Shown here piece after piece: positions 1 through 8,500 of a stretch of DNA of 64,000 nucleotides. Source of the DNA: Sphaerisporangium viridialbum (GTDB lineage: Bacteria > Actinomycetota > Actinomycetes > Streptosporangiales > Streptosporangiaceae); assembly GCF_049674955.1 (NCBI RefSeq), contig NZ_CP187232.1, positions 7,254,001 through 7,318,000 on the forward strand, read 5' to 3'. The stretch's first letter is position 1. Each line of letters begins with the position of its first letter. The translations under genes were made by a program, and so were the position numbers. Below the pieces are notes generated by a model. It searched no databases. It was not told the DNA's origin and saw only the letters and a list, made by a program, of their open reading frames with translations.

Positions 1-33
1 CGTGGATCACCAGGGAGATCCGCGGGACACGTT

Positions 34-444
34 CTAGAGGCGGACCTCGTACTCGGGGGAGCGGCGCCGTCCGGGCTGGCCGGGCTCGGTGCTGGGCTCG
101 ACCTTGCGGATGTAGCCGGCCGCCTCCAGCAGGTCCAGCGCCGGGACCATCGCCGCGACGGTCTTGAAGCGGCGCGCGAGGCGGCGGAACACGTCACGCC
201 GCCGGAAACGCTGGGCGCCGGTCCGCCGGATGCACTCCAGCACGGCGCGGGCGTCGTCGGGCAGGGCGTCATCGGAGCGCGTGGGGGGCGTCACCGCGCT
301 GATCTGCATCCGCGAGGCGCTCTCGTTCCTGATGCGCGAGATCTCGAGGATGAGATCATCGAGGTCCACCAGCATGCGCGTGGCGGCGCGGAAGCGCTCG
401 AAGTCATCCTGAATCTGCAGCAGCCGCTCGGCTTCCTGACGCAT
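34..444 (-). CDS. hypothetical protein, coiled N-terminus plus winged-helix-like C-terminus
   Basis: 136-residue protein of no family I can name. Residues 1-45 are charged and look helical or coiled-coil. Residues about 60-130 (DARAVLECIRRTG ... FRRRDVFRRLARRF ... LEAAGYIRKVE) have the spacing of a winged helix-turn-helix, as in the C-terminal domains of replication or mobile-element proteins, so DNA binding is plausible. No clear Shine-Dalgarno precedes the ATG. It ends just inside the window edge and its downstream neighbour is unknown. Confidence 0.6.
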   Translation of the reverse strand: MRQEAERLLQIQDDFERFRAATRMLVDLDDLILEISRIRNESASRMQISAVTPPTRSDDALPDDARAVLECIRRTGAQRFRRRDVFRRLARRFKTVAAMVPALDLLEAAGYIRKVEPSTEPGQPGRRRSPEYEVRL

Positions 445-607
445 GGCTGAATAATGTCATTTTTGGCATCTATGTCAACACAACCTTCACCCCCGATTTC
501 GCCGCTTCCGCGACTCCCACGCGGCCACCGTCGACCGCTCGGTAGTGGTCCGCAGGGGGAGGTTCGGATGGCATGCTGGACGGACGGCGATCACGAGGAG
601 AGCAGCG

Positions 608-913
608 ATGACCCACCCTCTCGGCACGCGGCCCGCACCCCGGCGCACCCCTTTCAGTGCGGAGGAGAAGGTCCGGAGCGAGGCGAACTTCGCCCCCTTC
701 GTCGCCCAGCAGCTCCTCGCCGATGGACGGTTCAGGGTGTCCGCCGACACCGAGGAGATGGTGGAGCTGTTCCAAGCGGTCGCCCGCAGGGTGGGGGCCA
801 TGCTTGAGCGGCCTGTGGTCAGCTACTCCAACGGCCGGTACATCATGATCACCTTTGGCCAGGAGGAGGCCCCCGGCCTCACCGGCCGAGGCGCCCCCTC
901 GACGCAAGTGTGA
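608..913 (+). CDS. hypothetical protein
   Basis: 101-residue soluble protein, not recognised. I chose the ATG at 608 because GAGGAGAG lies just upstream. A longer frame from 545 exists, but its first 21 residues are low-complexity and arginine-rich. The middle (FAPFVAQQLLADGRFRVSADTEEMVELFQAVARRVGAML) looks helical, and VVSYSNGRYIMITFG looks like a short beta segment. No signal peptide or membrane segment. Confidence 0.6.
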   Translation: MTHPLGTRPAPRRTPFSAEEKVRSEANFAPFVAQQLLADGRFRVSADTEEMVELFQAVARRVGAMLERPVVSYSNGRYIMITFGQEEAPGLTGRGAPSTQV

Positions 914-964
914 CCCGCGACCCGCCGCTCGCCGCTCGCCGCGAAAGACCTTCCCGCTACGAAA

Positions 965-3133
965 CTACGGACGAGTGGTCACGTCGTCGCCGGTGAGCGC
1001 GTACGCGAGGGCGCTCTCGACGTCCTGCTCACGGCCCCAGGCGTACTCCGCCTCGAAGGCCCGGTCCCCGAGCACCGCCCTGGCCCGCCACTCGGCCTCC
1101 TCGCGCAGCCCGTCCGGCTCCGAGGGGCCGAGCCACAGGCCGAACCCGCGCTCGACGAGCTCGCCGATGCCGAGCAACCGGGCCGAGCGCTCCATGTCGC
1201 CGAGGCCCACCGCCGAACGGGCCATGCTGGCCAGCGCCATCACCATCCCGAGGCTGTCGTGCAGGAGGTGCTTCGCGCGCAGTGACGTACGGGCGAACCT
1301 GTCGGCCATCGGGAAGTCCCTGCGGTCGAGCTCGATGAGGCTGCGGACCCAGTCCCCTGAGGAGTGCAGCCAGATGTCACCGCAGGAACCGCACAGCGTC
1401 CTCTGCTGCCGCAGGCACGACAGCGCCTGCTCGGGCCTGCCGAGGCGGGTCAGCGCGTACGCCTGGCCCGTCAGCGCGTACGCGAGGCCGGCGCCGCGGT
1501 CGCCGCCGTCCTCGTGCGTCTCGCGCGCACGCTCGTACATGGCCAGCGCCTCGGAGACGTAGCCCCAGTGGAGTCCGGTGTTCGCGCAGCAGACCGTGCC
1601 CCATCCGGCCGCTGCGAGGTCGCCGCAGGAGAACGACTGGGACAGGCACTCGGTGGCGAGGTCGTTGGCCTCATCCAGGTCTCCCTGGAAGTCGGCCAGC
1701 CACGCGCAGGTCCACAGCGCCCGCGACAGGCTCGTACCCGGGGTACGGCTGAGCGAGAGCGCCCGCTGGAGGTAGTGACGGCCCTCGGAGATGAAGCCGC
1801 AGGCCATCCAGAAGTAGGCCAGCCTTCCTGCCAGATCGAGGCCGGCTGCGTGCTCGGAAGGCTCGGCGAGGCAGAAGTCGAGCGCGGAACGGAGATTCGG
1901 CAGCTCGTGGTTCATGCGCACGTACCAGGCGACCTGGTCCGGGCCGAACCATTCCTCATCGAACCGGCGGGCCAGGCCCAGGTAGTAGTCACGGTGACGG
2001 CACCGCGCCCGGGCGTGCTCATCGAGCTCGCGCAGCCACTCCGCGCCGTACTCCCTGAGCGTGTCGAGCATCCGGAAGCGGATCGCCTTACCCGTGTCGA
2101 CGCGCCGCACGATGGACTTCTCCATCAGGGCGATCAGGACGTCTTCCACCTGCTCGCGCCGCAGTCCGGTGTCCGAGCCGGTGTCCGGGTCGGCGCAGAC
2201 GGCCTGCGCCGCTTCCAGGTCGAAGTCCGCGGCGAAGACCGAGAGTCGGGCCCAGAGCAGGCGCTCCAGCGGCTCGCACAGCTCGTGGCTCCACCCGATC
2301 GCCGTGCGCAGGGTCTGGTGGCGCGGCGGCCCCGTACGGCTCCCGCCCGACAGCAGGCCGAAACGGTCGTCGATGCGTCCCATGATCTGCTCGACGGTCA
2401 GCGTGCGCAGCCGTACGGCGGCGAGCTCGATCGCCAGCGGGATGCCGTCGAGCCGCTGGCACAGCAGCGCCACCTCCGGCGTCGCGACGAACCCGGGGAC
2501 ATGCTCGGCCGCCCGATCGGCGAACAGCGCCACCGCGCCGTCCGGCGTCGGTGCCGCGCTCGCGGAGGGCGCGGCAGGACGTCTCTGGCCTTCGGGGGGT
2601 ACGAGCTCCGCCTCGGCAACCGCCGCGCGGTAGCGGCCTTCGATGGGCAGCGGCTCGACCTGGAGGCAGGACTCGCCGGGCAGCCCGAGGAGGCGCCTGC
2701 TGGTCACGAGGATCCGCAGATCGGGCGCGCCCCGCACCAGCGTCTCCACCATCTCGGCACACCCCTGCACGAGGTGCTCGCACGTGTCCAGCACGAGCAG
2801 CGAGCGCCGGCGCGCGAGGAACTCGACCAGGACGGCCATCTGCGGGCGACCGGCCTGCTGGGCGACCCCCAGCACGGAGCTGACGGCATGAGCGAGCAGC
2901 GCCGCCTCGCGCAGCGACGACAGCTCCACGAACCACACCCCGTCGGGGAACCACGACGTCAGCTCGCGCGCGACGTGCAGCGCGAGCCGTGTCTTGCCGA
3001 CCCCGCCCACCCCGGTGAGCGTGACCAGGCGCGACTCCCCCAGCATCCGCACGACCTCAGCGGCCTCGCGCTGTCGCCCCACAAAGCTCGTTACCTCGGC
3101 GGGCAGGTTGCCCACGTGTGCCCCAGCAGGCAC
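965..3133 (-). CDS. AfsR/LuxR-type NB-ARC ATPase with TPR region, no HTH
   Basis: 722-residue protein starting with GTG (GAGG upstream). Residues about 10-350 form a STAND/NB-ARC-type ATPase: SFVGRQREAAEVV, P-loop GVGGVGKTRLA near residue 42, Walker B LLVLDTCEHL and sensor LVTSRRLLGLPGE. Residues about 380-690 are helical TPR-like repeats (ALTGQAYALTRLGRPEQAL and similar). Family members usually carry a C-terminal LuxR HTH or an N-terminal BTAD/HTH. This one stops directly after the TPR region and has neither, so it may signal through a partner or be a shortened regulator. Regulatory target unknown. Confidence 0.75.
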   Translation of the reverse strand: MPAGAHVGNLPAEVTSFVGRQREAAEVVRMLGESRLVTLTGVGGVGKTRLALHVARELTSWFPDGVWFVELSSLREAALLAHAVSSVLGVAQQAGRPQMAVLVEFLARRRSLLVLDTCEHLVQGCAEMVETLVRGAPDLRILVTSRRLLGLPGESCLQVEPLPIEGRYRAAVAEAELVPPEGQRRPAAPSASAAPTPDGAVALFADRAAEHVPGFVATPEVALLCQRLDGIPLAIELAAVRLRTLTVEQIMGRIDDRFGLLSGGSRTGPPRHQTLRTAIGWSHELCEPLERLLWARLSVFAADFDLEAAQAVCADPDTGSDTGLRREQVEDVLIALMEKSIVRRVDTGKAIRFRMLDTLREYGAEWLRELDEHARARCRHRDYYLGLARRFDEEWFGPDQVAWYVRMNHELPNLRSALDFCLAEPSEHAAGLDLAGRLAYFWMACGFISEGRHYLQRALSLSRTPGTSLSRALWTCAWLADFQGDLDEANDLATECLSQSFSCGDLAAAGWGTVCCANTGLHWGYVSEALAMYERARETHEDGGDRGAGLAYALTGQAYALTRLGRPEQALSCLRQQRTLCGSCGDIWLHSSGDWVRSLIELDRRDFPMADRFARTSLRAKHLLHDSLGMVMALASMARSAVGLGDMERSARLLGIGELVERGFGLWLGPSEPDGLREEAEWRARAVLGDRAFEAEYAWGREQDVESALAYALTGDDVTTRP

Positions 3134-3346
3134 ATCCCTCGCCGCCCCACGTCACCTCGGCTCCAGATGCTCCGCAATCGTAAGTCAGCCCCGCCGTTCT
3201 GCAAAGATCGCCATATACGACCCGCTAGAGCACTTCGTCGCGCACGACAGGTGCTCCGCATCGGCTGAAGCTGAAAGTTGTGGTTCCACCGGCTGAAGTT
3301 GTGGTTTCCGCCGCATGGTCTGGGCGAGGACTGGCCCGCCGGTTCG

Positions 3347-3646
3347 TCAGCGGCGTTGACGGGGCAGCGAGGGCGGCCACGTTAACTTGCGGGTGTTCAG
3401 GGCTTTTGCTGGGTTCAGTCGGGAGTGGAGCAATGACCGGAGGCGGCCCACCGCGCCCAGAGGTTCGGGGGCGGGGGGCGGCGTGGTCGTGCCGGTCGCA
3501 GAGGCCTCGGCGAGGCGGTCGCGCAGCCGCGATCGGATCTCCTCAGGGGTGTAGGAGCGGCGGCGGCGCTCCGCCCGGGCGATCACCACCCCCGTGGCCG
3601 CGACTCCCGCGAAGCCTGCCAAGCCGAGTATCTTCCACCAGCGCAT
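3347..3646 (-). CDS. small single-pass membrane protein
   Basis: 99 residues. The N-terminal hydrophobic helix (WWKILGLAGFAGVAATGVVIA, residues 3-23) is followed by an arginine cluster (RAERRRR) and a charged region with YTPEEIRSRLRDRLAEA. This matches a small conserved actinobacterial membrane-protein pattern whose function I do not know. The positive residues after the helix predict a cytoplasmic C-terminus. It is divergent from the next gene, with 17 bp between the starts. Confidence 0.65.
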   Translation of the reverse strand: MRWWKILGLAGFAGVAATGVVIARAERRRRSYTPEEIRSRLRDRLAEASATGTTTPPPAPEPLGAVGRLRSLLHSRLNPAKALNTRKLTWPPSLPRQRR

Positions 3647-3663
3647 GTCCCTAGGCTAATGGG

Positions 3664-4338
3664 ATGTCTGGCGTAAGCATCAGCCTCGACGAGGCCCTCG
3701 ACCTGACACGCACCGGGGACGTCTGGCTGTTCCGGGGGCGCACGGTGCCCGACCGGGCCATCCAGATGACGACGAACAGCCCGGTCAACCACGTCGGCAT
3801 GTCGGTCGTCATCGACGACCTGCCCCCGCTGATGTGGCATGCCGAGCTGGGCCGGTCGCTTCCCGACATGTGGTCGGGCACCCACCAGCGCGGGGTCCAG
3901 CTCCACGATCTGCGCGACGCGGTGGTGGTCTGGGCGACGAAGTACGGGCAGCGGGGGTGGCTGCGCCAGCTCGACCGGCCGGTCACCCACGAGATGGAGG
4001 ACGGGCTGCTGCGTGCCATCGCGCGGCTCGACGGCACGCCGTTCCCCTCGACGGCCCGGCTCGCCGGCCGCTGGCTGCGCGGCCGGGTGCCCGTCTTCAG
4101 GCGGGGCGCGGGGGACGCCGCCCTGGAGACCGCCTACTGCGCGGAGGTGGTCGCCGCGACGTACCAGGAGATGGGCCTGCTCCCCACCGGGCGCAACCCC
4201 AACTGGTACGACCCCGGCCGCTTCTGGAGCGGCGACGACCTGGAGCTCACGTCGGGGGCGCGGCTGGGCGGGGAGATCCCGGTGCGGATACCCCCCGGCG
4301 CCCGCCCGACCCACCGTACCCCGGAGCCCACCGGCTGA
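3664..4338 (+). CDS. permuted papain-fold (NlpC/P60/YiiX-like) protein
   Basis: 224 residues with the order of a permuted NlpC/P60 or LRAT-like fold. The early histidine motif SPVNHVGMSV (about residues 39-48) comes before the cysteine motif ETAYCAEVVAATYQEMGLL (about residues 157-175). In YiiX/DUF830-like families these are the catalytic His and Cys of amidases or acyl hydrolases acting on peptidoglycan or lipid. There is no signal peptide, so the protein appears cytosolic and the substrate is open. Starts with ATG at 3664. Confidence 0.65.
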   Translation: MSGVSISLDEALDLTRTGDVWLFRGRTVPDRAIQMTTNSPVNHVGMSVVIDDLPPLMWHAELGRSLPDMWSGTHQRGVQLHDLRDAVVVWATKYGQRGWLRQLDRPVTHEMEDGLLRAIARLDGTPFPSTARLAGRWLRGRVPVFRRGAGDAALETAYCAEVVAATYQEMGLLPTGRNPNWYDPGRFWSGDDLELTSGARLGGEIPVRIPPGARPTHRTPEPTG

Positions 4339-4340
4339 CT

Positions 4341-4408
4341 CCCAGGCCGGCCCAGGCATGAGCGCCCGGTCCCGCCCACGCATAGACCGCCCAGGCCGGC
4401 CCAGGCAT
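4341..4408. repeat. intergenic 19-bp direct repeat
   Basis: The 19-mer CCCAGGCCGGCCCAGGCAT occurs exactly at 4341-4359 and 4390-4408, between the 3' ends of two convergent genes. It may contribute to termination; nothing else supports a function. Confidence 0.6.
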
Positions 4409-4437
4409 CATGCCGGGTCGGCCAAGGCAGGACGGGG

Positions 4438-5022
4438 TCAGGGCCGGCCGTTCATGGCCCTTCTGATGGCGTCGCGCGTGCGGTCGACGATGGCGGCGGG
4501 CGGGCCGAGCAGAATGTTCATGGTGGCCGACTCGATGCCGGGATGCGGGTGCGTGGGGGCCATCGCCTCGGCGGCCCTCACCCCGGCCGCCATGGCGCGG
4601 CGCTCGGCCTCGTTCGTCCGGGCACGCAGCAGCGCGAACTCGTCACGCTCCTCGGCCCGCGCGTGCGCCAGCACGGTCGCGCGCAGCGCCCGGAGGTTGC
4701 GGGAGAACTCGGGGTGGTCGGTCCCCAGCCGTTCCAGGTGGCTGAGCAGCAGCTTGCCCTGCCGCTCCTCGTTGAGGCGCCGGTCCACCACCGTGTCGCC
4801 GTCCTCCAGCTTCAGCCGGGCGTACGGGTGCACGATCTCCTCCTCGGCGGTCTCGTGCACGGCGAGCATCCGCACCAGGCGGTGGAACGCCTCGCCCCGC
4901 TCGCGGCCGGTGGCCCGCTCGACCTCGTCGAAAAGCTCGGTGATCATGCCGTGCTGACGCAGTAGCAGGTCAACGACGTCATTCTCGCTCGACAGCTCAG
5001 GCGCCGTGTGACGGTCGTCCAT
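4438..5022 (-). CDS. hemerythrin HHE domain protein
   Basis: 194 residues. Residues about 12-150 match a hemerythrin/HHE cation-binding helical bundle. Iron-ligand-type motifs are visible: LLRQHGMITELFDEV, AVHETAEEEIVHPYARL, LLSHLERLG and LAHARAEERDEFALL. Such proteins bind a di-iron centre and sense or buffer O2, NO or peroxide. AGGAGG precedes the ATG. Convergent with the papain-fold gene. Confidence 0.85.
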   Translation of the reverse strand: MDDRHTAPELSSENDVVDLLLRQHGMITELFDEVERATGRERGEAFHRLVRMLAVHETAEEEIVHPYARLKLEDGDTVVDRRLNEERQGKLLLSHLERLGTDHPEFSRNLRALRATVLAHARAEERDEFALLRARTNEAERRAMAAGVRAAEAMAPTHPHPGIESATMNILLGPPAAIVDRTRDAIRRAMNGRP

Positions 5023-5560
5023 ATCGTCCTCCTTACGAGAACCGTCCGCTTACCTTCACCGGGGGGCCGAACGCGTCAGTACCCCAGGTGGCGGAACGCG
5101 CAGTGCGGGCGCGGCCAGACCCCTGGGCGGCGGCGGTGGAAAGCACGGAAAGGCGCCGAGCGGGTCGTGGCGGCGAGGCGGCCGGAGGCCCCGGATCGGG
5201 CGCCCCCGAGGGAGCGGCCCGGGCACAGCGGACGGCGTCCCACCCTGGAGCTCCGCACGAACGGCTGCCGCCAAAGCCCCAAATCGCCATTTATGCCACC
5301 AAAGAAGACGTACAGCATATTTCTCCACATCCAGGCGACTTACCGGCATTGCGGCTATTTTGTGGGGACCGGAAACACCACAGCCGGTAATCAGTAAATC
5401 ACCTGGCGGAGTAGCCGCTCGACATCGACACCGGCCGACTTCCAGCCCCATGTCCTGCCGATTGGTTATTTTCAGGAAATTTCAGTAAGGCATTGCATAG
5501 ATCGTGTCTTGTGAGTAACTTCCGGGCAACACCCATGAAATACGACCCGTGGAGCCTCCA
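5023..5560. other. intergenic region before the amylopullulanase
   Basis: About 540 bases with no credible gene; the frames here are arginine/proline-rich and unsupported. The right half (about 5280-5540) is AT-richer and probably carries the control region of the amylopullulanase. I could not identify a clear MalR-type palindrome. Confidence 0.5.
5493..5521 (+). promoter_or_regulatory. candidate sigma-70-like promoter for amylopullulanase
   Basis: TTGCAT at 5493-5498 and TAACTT at 5516-5521 are separated by 17 bp, about 30-40 bp before the start codon. This is a pattern match only. Confidence 0.35.
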
Positions 5561-8500
5561 GTGGTCTGGCCATTCCCCCCACGGTCCGCGAGAAGGTCTC
5601 CCGCACGCGGGCCCGGCCACTTGGTGGCCGCGGTCCTCGCAGCGGTACTGACCGCGTCGCCGCTCGCCGCCGTGTCCCCCGCCCACGCCGCCGCCCCCGA
5701 GGCGGTGACCGACCTCGCCGCCCCCGGCTCTCCAGCCCCGGACGCCGGGAAACCGCTGGTATCCGCGCTGAGCGGCAAGGCGGACCCCTCCGACAAGGAC
5801 CTGGCGCGGGATGCCCTGCGCGCCGGTCTGTCGCGCGAGCGGTTCTACTTCACGATGACCGACCGGTTCGCCAACGGCGACACCCGCAACGACAAGGGCG
5901 GGCTCACGGGCGACCGGCTCAGCACCGGATTCGACCCCACCGACAAGGGCTTCTACCAGGGCGGCGACCTCGCCGGTCTGATCGGCAAGCTGGACTACGT
6001 CAAGAATCTCGGCAGCACGGCGATCTGGCTGACCCCCTCGTTCAAGAACCGGCCGGTCCAGGGCAAGGGGGCCGACGCCTCCGCCGGGTACCACGGCTAC
6101 TGGATCACCGACTTCACCTCGATCGACCCGCACCTCGGCACCAACGCGCAGATGAAGCAGCTCGTCAGCGAGGCGCACAAGCGCGGGATGAAGGTCTTCT
6201 TCGACATCATCACCAACCACACCGCGGACGTCGTCGACTACAAGGAGAAGGCCTACTCCTACCGGTCCAAGGCCGCCTACCCGTACGTCGACGTCAACGG
6301 CAGGCCGTTCGACGACCGCGACTACGCAGGCAAGGACACCTTCCCCAAGGTCGACACGGACTCGTTCCCGTACACGCCGGTCGCGGAGAAGGGGGTGAAG
6401 ACGCCCTCCTGGCTCAACGACCCGACGATGTACCACAACAGGGGCGACTCCACCTTCAGCGGCGGCGAGACCGACGAGTACGGCGACTTCTCCGGCCTCG
6501 ACGACCTGTGGACCGAGCGCCCCGAGGTCGTCAGGGGGATGACCGACATCTACAAGACGTGGGTCCGTGACACCGGAATCGACGGCTTCAGGATCGACAC
6601 GGCCAAGCACGTCAACATGGAGTTCTGGGAGCGCTTCTCCCCCGCGCTGCACGGCTACGCGGCCCAGCTCGGCAACAAGCGCTTCTTCATGTTCGGCGAG
6701 GTGTACTCCAGCGACCCCGCCATGACCAGCCGTTACTCCACGCGCGGCGGGCTGGACGCCACGCTGGACTTCCCCTTCCAGGAGGCCGCGCGCTCGTTCA
6801 GCGGCGGCACTGCCGGGGCGGCGCGGCTCGCCCAGCTCTACGCGGGCGACGACTACCACACCGACGCCGACAGCAACGCGGCCTCGCTGCCGACCTTCCT
6901 CGGCAACCACGACATGGGCCGCATCGGCCGGTTCATCAGCCAGGACAACCCCGGCGCGCCGGACGGCGAGCTGCTCAGGAGGGACCTGCTCGCCCACGAG
7001 CTGATGTACCTCACCCGAGGGCAGCCGGTGGTCTACTACGGCGACGAGCAGGGGTTCACCGGCAAGGGCGGTGACAAGGACGCGCGGCAGTCGATGTTCG
7101 CCTCGCGGACCCAGAGCTACCTGACCGACGACCTGATCGGCACGACCGCGACTCACGCGCAGGACAACTTCGTCGCGACCCACCCGCTCTACCAGGGCAT
7201 CGCGGCACTGGGGAAGCTGCGTGACGCCCACCCCGCGCTGGCGGACGGCGCCCAGGTCGAGCGCCTCGCCGAGAACGGCCTCTACGCCTTCAGCCGCATC
7301 GACGCCAAGGACCAGGTCGAGTACGTCGTCGCGGTGAACAACGCCAAGGCGGCCGCGACCGCCGCCATCCCGACCTACTCCGCCGGGATGGCCTTCACCA
7401 AGGTCTACGGCGAGGCGGCGGCCACGGCCACCTCGGCCTCCGACCGCAGGCTCGCCGTGACGGTCCCGCCGCTCTCGGCGGTCGTCTACCGCGCCTCGGC
7501 CAGGCTCGCCGCCCCCGCCGCCGCGCCCGCCGTCTCCATCGCGCTCCCCGGCGCGGAGATCAGGGGCACGGAGGGCGACGGGCGGATCCCGGTCGCGGCG
7601 ACCGTGCCGGGCACGGGGTTCGACCAGGTGACGTTCGCCGCCAAGGCGGGCGACGGCCCCTGGAAGGTGCTGGGCACCGACGACGCCCCCACGGTCACCG
7701 CCGCCGGCCGTACGTTCCGGGTGTTCCACGACCTGAGCGGCCTCGCGGCCGGTACGAAGATCACCTACAAGGCGGTCGTGAAGGACTCCGCGGGCCGGTT
7801 CGCCTCCGCGAGCGAGACGGCCACCGTCGGCGCGGCGCCCGTCCCCGAGGAGCCTGGCGCGGTCACGCGTGACTGGCTCGTCGTGCACTACCAGCGCTCG
7901 GACTACGACGGCTGGGGCCTGCACGTGTGGGGCGACGTCGAGCAGCCCACCGAGTGGGGCGCCCCGCTGCCGCTCACCGGAGAGGACTCCTTCGGGCGCT
8001 TCGCCTGGATCAGGCTCAAGCCGGGCGCGACCGGCGTCGGGATCATCGCCCACAAGGGCGACGAGAAGGACGGCGGCGACCGTACGGTCAACCCGGCCAA
8101 GAACGGCGAGGTGTGGCTGGCCGAGGGCAAGCCCGAGACGTTCGCCTCCCGGGCGGCGGCCCAGGGGTACGCGACCGTCCACTACAGCCGTCCTGGCAAG
8201 GACTACGACGGGTGGGGCCTGCATCTTTGGGGCGACGCGCTGGCCGACGGCGCGGGCACCGAGTGGGCGACCCCCCGCCAGCCCGACGGCACCGACTCCT
8301 TCGGCGCGTTCTGGAAGGTGCCGCTCAAGGACCCGTCGGTGCCGCTGAACTACATCATCCACAAGGGCGACACCAAGGACCCCGGCCCCGACCAGTCGTT
8401 CACCCCGGCCACGCAGCCGGAGACGTACGTCAAGTCCGGTGACTCGCGGCTCTACAAGAGCCGGGCCGCCGCGGAGAACGTCGCGATCCTGCATTACCGG

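Noticed and set aside
1364..3268. 634-codon plus-strand open frame opposite the STAND ATPase
   Set aside because: Composition is Arg/Gln/Ala-rich without motifs; the minus strand carries the P-loop protein.
5056..5451. Minus-strand ORFs of 84-131 codons in the intergenic region before the amylopullulanase
   Set aside because: No ribosome-binding sites, Pro/Arg-rich low-complexity translation and no family resemblance.
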